DNA of 64,000 bases, taken from the NCBI RefSeq assembly GCF_010668805.1, contig NZ_WUFT01000010.1, forward strand, positions 62,001 through 126,000. Reading direction: 5' to 3'. Position 1 is the stretch's first letter, and each line of letters begins with the position of its first letter. The translations under genes were made by a program, and so were the position numbers. The notes under the pieces are model-generated. The model made no database searches. It was given only the letters and a program-made list of their open reading frames with translations, and was not told where the DNA came from. The stretch is from Rhizobium phaseoli. Lineage in GTDB: Bacteria; Pseudomonadota; Alphaproteobacteria; Rhizobiales; Rhizobiaceae. Of this stretch, positions 16,548-25,135 are shown piece after piece.

Positions 16548-17363
16548 TCATGCCCTCTTCTTCGGCGCGGGCCAGTTGTGGGTTTCCTCGGTCGCGTCCC
16601 GGCACCAGCGGAAGAAGGCATCGTAGAGAAGCATGCCGGCCTCGACCTGCTCCAGATCGTCGGAATACATCCTGGAGAGGCCGAGCGAAGCGGCAAGCAG
16701 GCCAGGCGCCTCGGGCGCGAGATCGAGCCTTGCGGTATCCGCCGCCCTGATGATCTGCGCCAGCCGCAGAAGCGGCTCGGACGCCAGGCCGAATTCCTCG
16801 ACCATCACGTCGAAGGTGCAGAACTCGCCGCGATGGCTCCAGAACACGCCTTCGATATCGAAGGGGACCGCCCCGAAGCGCTCGCCGACGGCACACACTT
16901 CGGGCGCCGGCACGAATAGGAAGACCGCGTCCGGATCGACGAAGCGCCGGATCAGCCAGGGACAGGCGATGCGGTCGATCTTCGGCCGCGCCCGTGTCAC
17001 CCAGACGGTGCGTCCTTCAGCGTCGCGGCGCGGCAGCTTTTCCTCAGGCACCGCCGCCCCGCCGGCAATCCAGGCTTCGAAGCCGCCTTCGAGGCTTTCG
17101 GCATCGATCCCGCTATGGCGCAGACAGGCGGCCACGCCATGGCTGAGCTTGCCGCCCTTCTGACAGACCACAACGACGGCATCGGCATCGATGCTGCCCG
17201 CCCAGGACGCGACCGCGGCATGATCGCGCCGGATCGAGCCCGGAACCAGCCGCGGATCGAGTGCGAAGTCGGTCTCGGTGCGAACATCGATGATGCAGGG
17301 CGCCCCGGGAGTTCCGATGAGGCGGCTGAGTTTTTCGGTGGAAATTTCGAGAAATGACGGCAT
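16548..17363 (-). CDS. Rhodanese-ChrB fusion, chromate-resistance accessory protein
   Basis: A 271-residue two-domain protein. The N-terminal rhodanese domain (about residues 8-105) has CIIDVRTETDFALDPRLVPG and the active-site loop VVVCQKGGKLSHG with the catalytic Cys. The C-terminal ChrB-like domain (about 125-265) shows WVTRARPKIDRIACPWLIRRFVD, GAVPFDIEGVFWSHRGEFCTFDV and a helical end. ChrB acts with ChrA in chromate resistance, and the sulfurtransferase half could link the oxyanion response to sulfur metabolism (inference). It is the first gene of the operon, ahead of chrA by 1 bp. Confidence 0.9.
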   Translation of the reverse strand: MPSFLEISTEKLSRLIGTPGAPCIIDVRTETDFALDPRLVPGSIRRDHAAVASWAGSIDADAVVVVCQKGGKLSHGVAACLRHSGIDAESLEGGFEAWIAGGAAVPEEKLPRRDAEGRTVWVTRARPKIDRIACPWLIRRFVDPDAVFLFVPAPEVCAVGERFGAVPFDIEGVFWSHRGEFCTFDVMVEEFGLASEPLLRLAQIIRAADTARLDLAPEAPGLLAASLGLSRMYSDDLEQVEAGMLLYDAFFRWCRDATEETHNWPAPKKRA

Positions 17364-17700
17364 GACGCGTCCCTCCGTTGATCGGTGTTACTGGACGCGA
17401 TTCTTCAGCATGACGCCTCGTGGGGTGATCGCAACCCCATGGCAAAACCATGCGCAAACAGACCCCGTCGTGTCAAGCGGACCGCTTGCACGGAACAGAG
17501 ACTCGCGCCGTTTACATCGGAGCGGCAGGTCTTCCGGTGGGCAAGCAAGCCCACCGCCCGTTGCAAAAGCGGACGGCTCTGGCTGCCGATTCGGGCGAGC
17601 TGCGGCGCGCACCCCCCTGATAGCAACCGACTCCCAGCGCCAACACGGAACAAAAAGCCCACTTTGGCATTCTTCATTCACCGAAAGAGGAGAAAGTACC
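17364..17700. other. Intergenic region upstream of the 104-residue membrane protein
   Basis: No gene is seen. It contains several short inverted repeats (GGGGTGATCGCAACCCC; CGGTGGGCAAGCAAGCCCACCG) and the candidate stress promoter at 17647. The rest may be the chrB-chrA promoter region reading the other way. Confidence 0.5.
17647..17671 (+). promoter_or_regulatory. Candidate EcfG/RpoE2-type promoter
   Basis: GGAAC, 18 bases, then TT fits the general-stress sigma consensus of rhizobia (GGAAC-N18-TT). It lies 30 bp before the ATG at 17701. The extended -10 reads CATT instead of CGTT, so the site is weaker than the one at 46085. Confidence 0.5.
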
Positions 17701-18015
17701 ATGACGTACGACCCCAATAATGCCAACGACCCGAACCGCCCGCTGAACCCAAATCTGGATCTGCGCACGACGCCAGGCCCGCGCACCAATAATACGTGGG
17801 TTGTCTGGGTCGCTGCATTGGCCGTGATCGCTGTCGCTGCATTCGCCTATTCGCAGTGGAGCACCCCCGGCACATCCCCTGATACAACAGCCTCCACGAC
17901 GCAATCCGAGCCGGCGCCGGTCAAGCCGATCGCTCCGACTGACAACAGTGCAACGCCTGCACCGGCGCCTGCAGCACCGGCACCGGCTACGCCGGCTGCC
18001 CCTGCCCAGCAGTAA
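17701..18015 (+). CDS. Small membrane-anchored Pro/Ala-rich protein
   Basis: A 104-residue protein with a cytoplasmic Asn/Pro-rich start (NDPNRPLNPNLDLRTT), one transmembrane segment (about residues 35-54, WVVWVAALAVIAVAAFAYSQ) and a Thr/Pro/Ala-rich tail ending in PAPATPAAPAQQ. It probably lies type II in the inner membrane, with the disordered tail in the periplasm. I know similar rhizobial hypothetical proteins but no function. AGAGGAG sets the start. The candidate EcfG promoter upstream suggests a stress-response gene. A clear terminator follows. Confidence 0.75.
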   Translation: MTYDPNNANDPNRPLNPNLDLRTTPGPRTNNTWVVWVAALAVIAVAAFAYSQWSTPGTSPDTTASTTQSEPAPVKPIAPTDNSATPAPAPAAPAPATPAAPAQQ

Positions 18016-18028
18016 CGCCTGCTCACCC

Positions 18029-18059
18029 GAAAGAAGTCGGCAAAGCGCCGGCTTCTTTC
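18029..18059 (+). terminator. Terminator hairpin
   Basis: GAAAGAAGTCGGC pairs with GCCGGCTTCTTTC around AAAGC, 13 bp after the stop at 18015. The T content of the 3' arm supports termination. Confidence 0.75.
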
Positions 18060-18254
18060 TGCCGTAGTCTCTTGAATATCGCGAAACAGACCCTATTTCA
18101 GGGATAGTGAATTTGTCTCTGACGGCTGACCACGGATGTACTGGCAGCCGTTATCGAGACAGATCGAGGAAGGGTCGGTGCGAGTTTCGCCCGGCCTTTT
18201 TTCTTCAGTGGGTCACCGATGAATGCATGCCGGTGATGACGCTGAAATCGGAAA

Positions 18255-18557
18255 CTATTTCGGGATCCTGTTATAGAACGACTGGGGATCGTACACGCAC
18301 TGGTAGTCGAGAAGGCAAATCTTGCCATTGCCATCCCTTAACCTCGCCGTTTCGTACTTGTCGCCCAGATTGCACCTGGCTGGTGGATAACGAAAACTGC
18401 GGCCACCCAAGCCCATGCGCACGAAAACGGCTTTGTCTTTGCGGATGATTTGGGAAAGCTCATCGCAGCTATGATCCCTGGCATTGACTTCCACCGCCTC
18501 GATGGCGAGGGCTGCGGACGGAAACAGCAGCGCGACGGCCAGCACAACGCTTTTCAT
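18255..18557 (-). CDS. Small secreted four-cysteine protein (paralogue 1)
   Basis: A 100-residue exported protein: signal peptide MKSVVLAVALLFPSAALA, then a mature domain of about 80 residues. Four cysteines lie in HSCDEL, ARCNLGDK, KICLLDY and YQCVYDP, likely two disulphides. The conserved core is VFVRMGLGGRSFRYPPA. It is paralogous to the gene at 18629, with the same Cys pattern and more than half of the mature residues identical by eye. No family name is known to me. The two genes are tandem and probably arose by duplication. Confidence 0.75.
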   Translation of the reverse strand: MKSVVLAVALLFPSAALAIEAVEVNARDHSCDELSQIIRKDKAVFVRMGLGGRSFRYPPARCNLGDKYETARLRDGNGKICLLDYQCVYDPQSFYNRIPK

Positions 18558-18628
18558 GAAAACTCCTGACTATGAAGATATGAAGTTGGAGCATCGCACC
18601 GATGCCCACCATGCCTCAACCGATGAAC

Positions 18629-18925
18629 CTAAGGGAAATTATAGGGCGACGCGGGATCGAAGACGCAGGCATAGTCGAGAATGCACTGCTTTCCGCCAGC
18701 ATCGCGAAAACTCGTCGTCGCGCGCTTGTCGCCCATGCTGCATTGCGCCGGCGGATAGCGAAAGCTGCGGCCACCGAAGCCGACGCGGACAAAGACCTTT
18801 TTATTCTGACGGATGATCTGCGCAAGCTCGCCGCAGCTATGCTCGCTTGCCTTGACCTCCTTCGCGCCAGCGGCAAAGGCCGGCAATGGCAGAGACAAGG
18901 CAATGGCTAGAATGACGCTTCTCAT
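18629..18925 (-). CDS. Small secreted four-cysteine protein (paralogue 2)
   Basis: A 98-residue exported protein with signal peptide MRSVILAIALSLPLPAFA. The mature domain repeats the layout of the gene at 18255: HSCGEL, VFVRVGFGGRSFRYPPAQC, SMGDK, KQCILDYACVFDP. ATG 18925 is chosen because it begins the signal peptide and has GAGGGGGAGG upstream; a longer in-frame extension lacks support. It is upstream of paralogue 1 with a 71-bp gap, so co-transcription is possible. Function unknown. Confidence 0.75.
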   Translation of the reverse strand: MRSVILAIALSLPLPAFAAGAKEVKASEHSCGELAQIIRQNKKVFVRVGFGGRSFRYPPAQCSMGDKRATTSFRDAGGKQCILDYACVFDPASPYNFP

Positions 18926-19028
18926 GAACCCCTCCCCCTCATGAGAGAGCAAATAGGGCGCCGGGATCGGCGCTGCCAGATCTACGAACAGCTCGACCAT
19001 GCCGCCCGTTTCCGGAATAGTTTCCGCC

Positions 19029-19047
19029 GGGCCGGAAATTCCGGCCC
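19029..19047 (-). terminator. Hairpin downstream of tRNA-Lys
   Basis: GGGCCGGAA-A-TTCCGGCCC is a near-perfect 9-bp palindrome 33 bp after the tRNA 3' end. There is no T run, so termination is only suggested. Confidence 0.4.
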
Positions 19048-19079
19048 AACGTCAAATACATCAATCTTTTCAAGAAATT

Positions 19080-19155
<76 letters not shown>

Positions 19156-19287
19156 GTTCGCGCTTGGTTGCGCGGTGTGACGGGGCGTATAAACAGGATC
19201 GGCAGGCTTGTCCAGCACATCGGCGAATTTTCTTTGGTTAATCGCGAAGATTTTTCGGCATGGCTGAAATGCGGCGCGCAACCCCGA

Positions 19288-19372
19288 CCATCGGAACCGA
19301 TTTTCCGAAAGGATTATGCGCAGATTCAACGCGATAGGGCGTCCTTAGCGATCGGACGCGCGGCGCTCTGAT
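19288..19372. repeat. Degenerate intergenic repeat, family B
   Basis: ATCGGAACCGATTTTCCGAAAGGATTATGCGCAGATTCAACG, then GGGCGTCCTTAGCGATCGGACGCGC, follows the same module order as 60076-60182 and 13030-13120. It abuts the stop of the PhzF gene. Confidence 0.6.
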
Positions 19373-19376
19373 GAAA

Positions 19377-20288
19377 TCAAAGGTCGAGCGTGCCGCTGGC
19401 CAGTCGCACCGCCTGGCCGCCGATCCGCGCGTTGGAGATCGCCCCGCCGTCGACATCGATATGCAGGTGGATGAAGGATGGCCGGCCCATCTCGACGCCC
19501 TGCTCGATCATGATCGGGTGATGCCCGTCCGTCAGCCGGTCGAAATGGTGGATGGCACCGGAGAGTGCTGCAGCCGCCGAGCCGGTGGCCGGGTCCTCGA
19601 CGATCCCCATGCCGCTTGCGAACATGCGCGCATGGAACTTCGCCACGTGGTTGACGCCGCCGCGGCAATAGACATAGGCCGATGCAAGCGCACCGTCGAC
19701 GAAGGGCACGATCTTTTCCCAGAGCTGCGGATCGAATTCCACCCGTTGCGCGGCTCCGACATCGTGCACCGGGATGAGCAGGAAGGGAACGCCGGCGCTC
19801 CAGACCGAGGGCACGTGATTTTCAAAACCGATCTCGGTCACCTTCAGCGACAGCGCATCTGCCATGCCGAGCTTGTCGAGCGGCATGATGGCCGGCTGCG
19901 ATTTCCGCGGCAGGTCGAATTCGGCAAAGCTCGCCTCGCCTTCCCTAAGCCGCACGGCGCAGCGCACCGGCCCGACATTTTCCTCAAGCACCGTCACGAG
20001 ATCGAGCGTCGCCGCGCCATGCGCCCGCTCGGCCAGCGCCACCGCCGTGCCGACCGTCGGATGGCCGGCAAACGGCAGTTCGCGCCCGGGCGTGAAGATC
20101 CTGAGCTTCGCCGCATAGGCGGGATTGCTCGAAGGCTGTACGAACACCGTTTCGGAGAGATTGATCTCCCGGGTGATCGCCTGCATCGCCTCGTCGCTGA
20201 GATCGGCGCCGTCGAAGATCACCGCCAGCGGGTTGCCCGCAAGCTTTCGATCGGTGAACACGTCATAGACGCTGTAGCTTCGCGCCAC
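19377..20288 (-). CDS. PhzF-family isomerase/epimerase
   Basis: A 303-residue protein of the diaminopimelate-epimerase-like PhzF fold. Typical are YDVFTDRKLAGNPLAVIFD at the start, the catalytic Glu in EINLSETVFV (residue 46), FTPGRELPFAGHPTVGTAVAL and, in the second half, DPATGSAAAALSGA. PhzF isomerises DHHA in phenazine synthesis, but most family members are of unknown substrate and no phenazine genes are here. The start is GTG 20288, because AAGGAGG lies 5 bases upstream and the conserved domain starts directly after it. Monocistronic. Confidence 0.88.
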   Translation of the reverse strand: MARSYSVYDVFTDRKLAGNPLAVIFDGADLSDEAMQAITREINLSETVFVQPSSNPAYAAKLRIFTPGRELPFAGHPTVGTAVALAERAHGAATLDLVTVLEENVGPVRCAVRLREGEASFAEFDLPRKSQPAIMPLDKLGMADALSLKVTEIGFENHVPSVWSAGVPFLLIPVHDVGAAQRVEFDPQLWEKIVPFVDGALASAYVYCRGGVNHVAKFHARMFASGMGIVEDPATGSAAAALSGAIHHFDRLTDGHHPIMIEQGVEMGRPSFIHLHIDVDGGAISNARIGGQAVRLASGTLDL

Positions 20289-20417
20289 ATCGGCCTCCTT
20301 GAATCGGTCATCGCGCCGCCAACCTGCCCGACCAAACGGCCGAGTGCAAGGCGCTAAGTCAGATGGATGCAAGGAGCCAAGCTGGAGCGTGTCCTTCGAG
20401 GCCGGCCTGTGGCCTCC

Positions 20418-21188
20418 TTATGCGCCCGCCTTGCCGAAATACCAGCTAATCACCGGCAGCATGGAGATGTTATAGGGATAGGCCTTGGGATCGGCGGAGC
20501 GGATCGCCACCGCACCGGCGATCTCCTTGTCCTCGGCGACCAGCATATGGGCCTCGATCCGCTCCACTATCTCATCCGCCGTCATGTCGAAGCGGAAGAG
20601 CCGCATGAGCGTTACCGTGCGTCTGGAATAGCTGGCGTAGAGCCCCGGCCCGGCCGCCGCGTCGGCGAGGTCCAGGCCTGTCTCCTCGTGGACTTCGCGG
20701 CGCATATTGGCCTCGATGTCGCAACGCCCGTCGACGATGTCCTCCTGTTCCAGCGAGCCGGCGGCGAAATAGACCTGGCCGGGGTTGGCGGTGTGTGCGC
20801 CCATGCGGATCGCCACCAGTGCGCCGTCTGAGCTTTCGAGCACCGGATAAGCAAAGATATGCAGGCCGCCCTGGCGCTGCGGCTGCCGGCGCCACCACAT
20901 GAAAGCGGAAAAGGGCGTGACGTAGCCCTCGCCCGCAATCCCGTCCTCACTGAACGACAGCCGCTGCTGGAACACCAGTCGCCCCTCGAACAGCGCCGGG
21001 TTGGCGGCGGTTTCCTTGGCCCAGTTCTCGCGGATCGCTGCTTCCTCGGCGACGACGAAGGGATGGCTGCCGGGCAGGACGCGCAGATCGACGCCGGCGA
21101 TCGGGAAGACCGTGGCCTCCGGCGGCCAGCCGGCGAAATCATCGGAAAAATCGCTGTTTGCAAAATTCATGTTCAAATTGGTTTTCAT
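20418..21188 (-). CDS. NUDIX hydrolase family protein
   Basis: A 256-residue protein whose residues about 143-172 form a NUDIX-like box ending REVHEETGL, with a preceding FAAGSLEQED; the first Glu spacing differs from the strict consensus because of a few extra residues. About 140 residues precede the box (HPFVVAEEAAIRENW and FSAFMWWRRQP), unlike small MutT proteins. NUDIX enzymes cleave nucleoside-diphosphate-X compounds; the substrate is unknown. The start MKTNLNMN has an alternative Met at residue 7. The EEP nuclease gene ends 8 bp upstream, so the two form an operon. Confidence 0.8.
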   Translation of the reverse strand: MKTNLNMNFANSDFSDDFAGWPPEATVFPIAGVDLRVLPGSHPFVVAEEAAIRENWAKETAANPALFEGRLVFQQRLSFSEDGIAGEGYVTPFSAFMWWRRQPQRQGGLHIFAYPVLESSDGALVAIRMGAHTANPGQVYFAAGSLEQEDIVDGRCDIEANMRREVHEETGLDLADAAAGPGLYASYSRRTVTLMRLFRFDMTADEIVERIEAHMLVAEDKEIAGAVAIRSADPKAYPYNISMLPVISWYFGKAGA

Positions 21189-21196
21189 GTTCGCTT

Positions 21197-22306
21197 TCAG
21201 GGGAGATCGAGTGTCATGACGACGGGGCAGTGATCGGACGCCTTCGGCCGGTCCCAGCCTGTGCGCGGATAGCGCTCCACCTCCTGCCCCGGCGGGAAGA
21301 TGGTGCGATAGGGCTGGCCGCTGCGGATGATGTCAGGCAGACGGCCGGCGTTGTGGGCGGCAAGATCAGGCGAAAGCCAGAGATAGTCGAGCTGGCAGAG
21401 CCACTGCTCCTGCGGCCCGCGGGCGTGATAAAGCGTCCAGCGGTCGAGGGCCGCGCGGCGGCGCACGACGTTTTCGGCAAAGCCGTCATGGCTGAAAACG
21501 TCGAGCGCGCTCTCGGCCTCATCGTGATGCTCGAAACGATAACCTGCCCCGCGGCGGCCGATGACGTCGACACGCTCCTGGTAATCGTTCATGTCGCCGC
21601 AGATGGCAAAATTCTTCTTGCCCGTGTGGCCGGCGCCGAAGCGGTCTTCGATGATGCGGCGCACGGCGCGCGCCTCGGCGCGGCGGATCGGCATCGTCGA
21701 TTGCCGCCCGTCCAGCCCGTCGCGCGGATTACCCATCGATTTGAAATGCACGACATAGAGCGAGAACGGCCGGCCGCCGATGAGGAGATCAAGCTCCAGG
21801 CAGTCGCGTTTGAAGATCTTGTCGTCGATGCGGTTGGTAAGCGCCAGCTCCTCGTCGAAGAGATCGAGATCGCGATAGGTCGTCATCGCATGACTGCGGA
21901 CTTCCCTGAGCTCGATCTTCTGGCCGTCGCGCGTTTCCTCGCGCATCAGCACGGCGACATCGATGCCGCGGCTGTCATTGCCCTCGACCAGATATTTCTG
22001 CCGGTAGCCGTTTCCGACCATGCGGAAGAGATAGCCGTATTCGAAGGCCTGAAGCGCGGCCATATTGTCGATTTCCTGCAGGCAGAGAATATCGGCATCC
22101 GCATCGGCGATCGCCAGCGCCGTCATCTGCCGGGTGTCGTCGGTGGCTGCAATCACGCGGGCCTGCTCGAGCTGCTGATAGACACCCTCGCTCGACACTT
22201 GGAAAAGCTTGATGACGCGGTCCTGGCGCAACTGATTGCGAAAGCCGGTGAAATCGAAACGGGTCAGCAGATTTTCGACATTGAAGGTGGCGAGGCGAAG
22301 CGACAT
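21197..22306 (-). CDS. Endonuclease/exonuclease/phosphatase (EEP) family protein
   Basis: A 369-residue EEP-fold hydrolase. Catalytic motifs are TFNVENLL near the start, LCLQEIDNMAAL (metal Glu), SLYVVHFKSM, FAICGDMNDYQ (GDxN) and the terminal RPKASDHCPVVM (SDH). These residues bind Mg and attack phosphodiesters in DNase I, ExoIII, sphingomyelinases and related phosphatases. There is no signal peptide, so it is cytoplasmic. It is followed by the NUDIX gene after 8 bp. The substrate (nucleic acid or phospho-metabolite) is open. Confidence 0.88.
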   Translation of the reverse strand: MSLRLATFNVENLLTRFDFTGFRNQLRQDRVIKLFQVSSEGVYQQLEQARVIAATDDTRQMTALAIADADADILCLQEIDNMAALQAFEYGYLFRMVGNGYRQKYLVEGNDSRGIDVAVLMREETRDGQKIELREVRSHAMTTYRDLDLFDEELALTNRIDDKIFKRDCLELDLLIGGRPFSLYVVHFKSMGNPRDGLDGRQSTMPIRRAEARAVRRIIEDRFGAGHTGKKNFAICGDMNDYQERVDVIGRRGAGYRFEHHDEAESALDVFSHDGFAENVVRRRAALDRWTLYHARGPQEQWLCQLDYLWLSPDLAAHNAGRLPDIIRSGQPYRTIFPPGQEVERYPRTGWDRPKASDHCPVVMTLDLP

Positions 22307-22426
22307 GGCGAAGGTCCGGTTGCGGGCAGTACCTTATCCGGCAATCGCACGGGGAAAAGATGGCGGGCCAAGAAATGTGCGGACAAATGCCCTTTTTGCA
22401 GCCCCGGATGCAATTGCCTGGCTCGA

Positions 22427-23446
22427 TCAAAGCCGCCACCCGGCACGGATGACGACGCGCACCGCTTCACCGGGCACGACAGCCACGCGGCTAAAGGCGC
22501 GCAGCGTCTGGCCGTTACCGAGCGTGAGCTTCACGGCATAACGTTCGCCCTCGAAGAGCACGGCTTCGATGATCGCCGGAGCCCCCTCGCCGCCGATGGT
22601 CACATCCTCCGGCCGCACCAGAATATCGGCGCCATCGGTATTGGCCGCCTGCATCGCATCCTGCAGCTCGTCCCATTCCAGATGGCGTTCGCCGCCCATG
22701 ACCGGCAACGTCAGGATTGCCCCTCGCCCGATCAGCCCTCCGACTATCCGGCCCTCCGGCTGGGCATAGATCTCTGCCGGCGGCGCCACCTGCAGCAGGC
22801 GGCCCTCCGACATGACGGCGACATCGGTCGCGAGCGCCATCGCCTCGCTCTGGTCGTGGGTGACGTAGATCATCGTGGCACCCGAGCGCTGGTGGAATTC
22901 GCGGAAGGTTTCCTCCATCTCCTGCTTCAAGTGCCGGTCGAGATTGGCGAGCGGCTCATCGAGCAGTACGACGTCGGGCGATGTCACCAGGCAGCGGGCG
23001 AGCGCCACGCGCTGGCGCTGGCCGCCTGAAAGGTCGGCAGGACGCCGCCCGGCGTAATCGGCAAGCCGCACGGTGGAGAGCGCCTCGCCGACCTTCGCCC
23101 GGTAAGTCTCGCCGGAAATGCCGCGCACTTTCAAGGGGTATCCGACATTGTCGGCCACACTCATCTGCGGCCAGAGCGCATAGGACTGGAACACCATCGC
23201 CATGTTGCGCTTCTCAGGCGGCAGCGCCTGGGCGGCATCGGCAATGAGCCGCTCGCCGAGATGGATCGAACCGTCGGAGGACGTCTCGAAACCGGCGATC
23301 ATCCTCAGAACCGTCGTCTTGCCGCAGCCGGAAGGCCCGAGCAGCGCCAGGAAGCCGCCGTCGCGCACATCGAGCGAGAAATCGCTGACGGCGGCACGAC
23401 CGGTGCCGAAATCCTTGGCCAGTCGGTTGAGGATCAGTTTCGCCAT
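22427..23446 (-). CDS. ABC transporter ATP-binding protein (ferric/polyamine-type importer)
   Basis: A 339-residue CUT1/Fbp-type ABC ATPase. Walker A is GPSGCGKTT, the Q-loop is MVFQSYALWPQMSV, the signature is LSGGQRQRVALAR, Walker B is DVVLLDEPLANLD and the H-loop is IYVTHDQSEAM. The C-terminal TOBE-like domain (about residues 240-339) includes DILVRPEDV. ATG 23446 overlaps the permease gene by 13 bp. With the permease and binding protein upstream it forms a three-gene importer whose family most often moves Fe3+; the substrate is not proven. Confidence 0.9.
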   Translation of the reverse strand: MAKLILNRLAKDFGTGRAAVSDFSLDVRDGGFLALLGPSGCGKTTVLRMIAGFETSSDGSIHLGERLIADAAQALPPEKRNMAMVFQSYALWPQMSVADNVGYPLKVRGISGETYRAKVGEALSTVRLADYAGRRPADLSGGQRQRVALARCLVTSPDVVLLDEPLANLDRHLKQEMEETFREFHQRSGATMIYVTHDQSEAMALATDVAVMSEGRLLQVAPPAEIYAQPEGRIVGGLIGRGAILTLPVMGGERHLEWDELQDAMQAANTDGADILVRPEDVTIGGEGAPAIIEAVLFEGERYAVKLTLGNGQTLRAFSRVAVVPGEAVRVVIRAGWRL

Positions 23447-25128
23447 GGGACCACCCCTTTCGGCAGGCGTTTTGCCAGGAGTTCGAGCAGCAGCATCATG
23501 ACGACCACCATGAGGACGACGAGCACCGAGAGCGCCGAGGCAAGGTCCAAGCTGCCGCTGTCGTCGAGATTGTAGATGGCGACACCGAGCGTCTGGGTGC
23601 CGGCCGACCAGAGAAGTGCTGAAATCGTCAACTCGTTGCAGGCAATCAGGAAGACGAGGATGACGGAAGCGCCGGCGGCCGGCGCGATCAGCGGCACGAT
23701 GATGTCGAAAAGCCGGCGGAAGAAGCCGGCGCCGGAAAGCCGTGCCGCTTCCTCCAACGCCGGGTCGAGCTGTTGGAAAGCGCTGACGACGGGTTTCAGG
23801 CTGACGGCGAAGAAGGAGGAGAGGTAAGCTATCAGGATGATCCAGATCGTGCCGTAGAGCGAGATGTGCAGGAACGGGATGGGCGCCGCGAAGACCAGGA
23901 TGAAGGAGACCGCCATGACGATGCCGGGCAGCGAATAGGGTATCTCGATCAGGCTGGACACGATGCGGGAAGCCGCATCTCTTCGCCGCGTCAGCGCATA
24001 GGCCGCAAGCACCGTCACCGCCAGGAGACAAAGGGCGGTAGCGGCGGCAAGCGACAGCGAATTGATAAAGGCCGTGCGCGCCACCGCCTGCCGGAACAGG
24101 ATCTCCTCGAAGGCATGCAGCGACATGGTTTTGAAGGTCAGCGGCACGCCATAGGCCGGCACCAACGCGCCGGCAACGAGCGCGAAGAAGGGGGCGGCCA
24201 GCATGAAGAACAGGATCACCCAGAGCAGCGGGGTAAAGACCAGACGCCAGGCGCCGAGTTCGAAGGCAGCACTCGCGCCCGATAACCCGATGACACGATA
24301 ATCGCGGCCGCGCAACGCTCGGTCCTGGATCATCAGCCCGGCGACCGAGATCATCGCGATAACAGCCGAGAGCACGGCGACATCGCCGAAGGTGCGGCTG
24401 GTGAAGGCGGAAAACTTGGTGAAGATGAGCGTCGGCAGCGTGAAGATCGAGGCCGGAATGCCGAGGATGGCGGGAATGCCGAAATTGCCGGTGCAGGAGA
24501 CAAAGGAGATTGCGGCGCCAGCGATGATGCCGGGCAGCGACAGCGGCAGGATGATATCGCGGAACACCCTGAGGCTCGAGGCGCCGGAAAGCCGCGCCGC
24601 CTCGACCCCGTCGCACGGCAGTGTCATCAGCCCGGCCCGCAGCGCCAGATAGACCAGCGGCGCATGCTGCACGCCATAAAGCAGCGCGATGCCGCCCACC
24701 GAATAGAGCGGCTGCGGCGAGCCAAGCGGCGGGGCGATGGAGAGCGCCTTTAACAGCGGGCTTGATGGCCCCGACATCTGCACCCAGGCAAGCGCCGTCA
24801 CCTGCGGCGGGATCATCATCGGCAGCACGAAGAAGAAACTGAGCAGCCCTTTGCCACTGATATCGGTCAGCGTCAGCAGGAAGGCGAAGAGGCAGCCGAT
24901 GACAAGCGAGATGATCGTGCCGAAAATTGCCGTGACGATGGTGTAATAGGTCGCCGACCAGAGCGACGGATCGCCGAGCACAGTCAGAACGCCGCCATTG
25001 GCGAAGGCCGCGATCCCGACCATGGCAAGGCGGGCGAGCGGCAGCACGCTGAGGATGAGGACGGTGACGACGATAAAAGGAAACAGCCAGGCGGGCTGGC
25101 TGTTTCCTGTTCTCACATATCCTTGCAT
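23434..25128 (-). CDS. ABC transporter permease, fused two-domain FbpB type
   Basis: A 564-residue integral membrane protein with two homologous BPD_transp_1 halves. EAA-loop signatures are visible in each: GVEAARLSGASSLRVFRDIILPLSLPG in the first and LEEAARLSGAGFFRRLFDIIVPLIAPA in the second. About twelve membrane spans are present. Fused permeases like this are characteristic of FbpB/SfuB ferric importers and of 2-aminoethylphosphonate transporters. It lies between the solute-binding gene (7 bp gap) and the ATPase gene (overlap). Confidence 0.9.
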   Translation of the reverse strand: MQGYVRTGNSQPAWLFPFIVVTVLILSVLPLARLAMVGIAAFANGGVLTVLGDPSLWSATYYTIVTAIFGTIISLVIGCLFAFLLTLTDISGKGLLSFFFVLPMMIPPQVTALAWVQMSGPSSPLLKALSIAPPLGSPQPLYSVGGIALLYGVQHAPLVYLALRAGLMTLPCDGVEAARLSGASSLRVFRDIILPLSLPGIIAGAAISFVSCTGNFGIPAILGIPASIFTLPTLIFTKFSAFTSRTFGDVAVLSAVIAMISVAGLMIQDRALRGRDYRVIGLSGASAAFELGAWRLVFTPLLWVILFFMLAAPFFALVAGALVPAYGVPLTFKTMSLHAFEEILFRQAVARTAFINSLSLAAATALCLLAVTVLAAYALTRRRDAASRIVSSLIEIPYSLPGIVMAVSFILVFAAPIPFLHISLYGTIWIILIAYLSSFFAVSLKPVVSAFQQLDPALEEAARLSGAGFFRRLFDIIVPLIAPAAGASVILVFLIACNELTISALLWSAGTQTLGVAIYNLDDSGSLDLASALSVLVVLMVVVMMLLLELLAKRLPKGVVPWRN

Positions 25129-25135
25129 GGAAGGA

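Noticed and set aside
14891..16750. 619-codon plus-strand frame over chrA
   Set aside because: Charged low-complexity shadow of the chrA codons; it has no domain and overlaps three clear genes.
21158..23029. 623-codon plus-strand frame over the EEP nuclease and ABC ATPase genes
   Set aside because: Shadow frame crossing two well-supported minus-strand genes.
22427..24616. 729-codon frame fusing part of the permease to the ATPase
   Set aside because: The first part is an out-of-frame reading of the permease; the ATPase domain starts at 23446 with a proper ATG.
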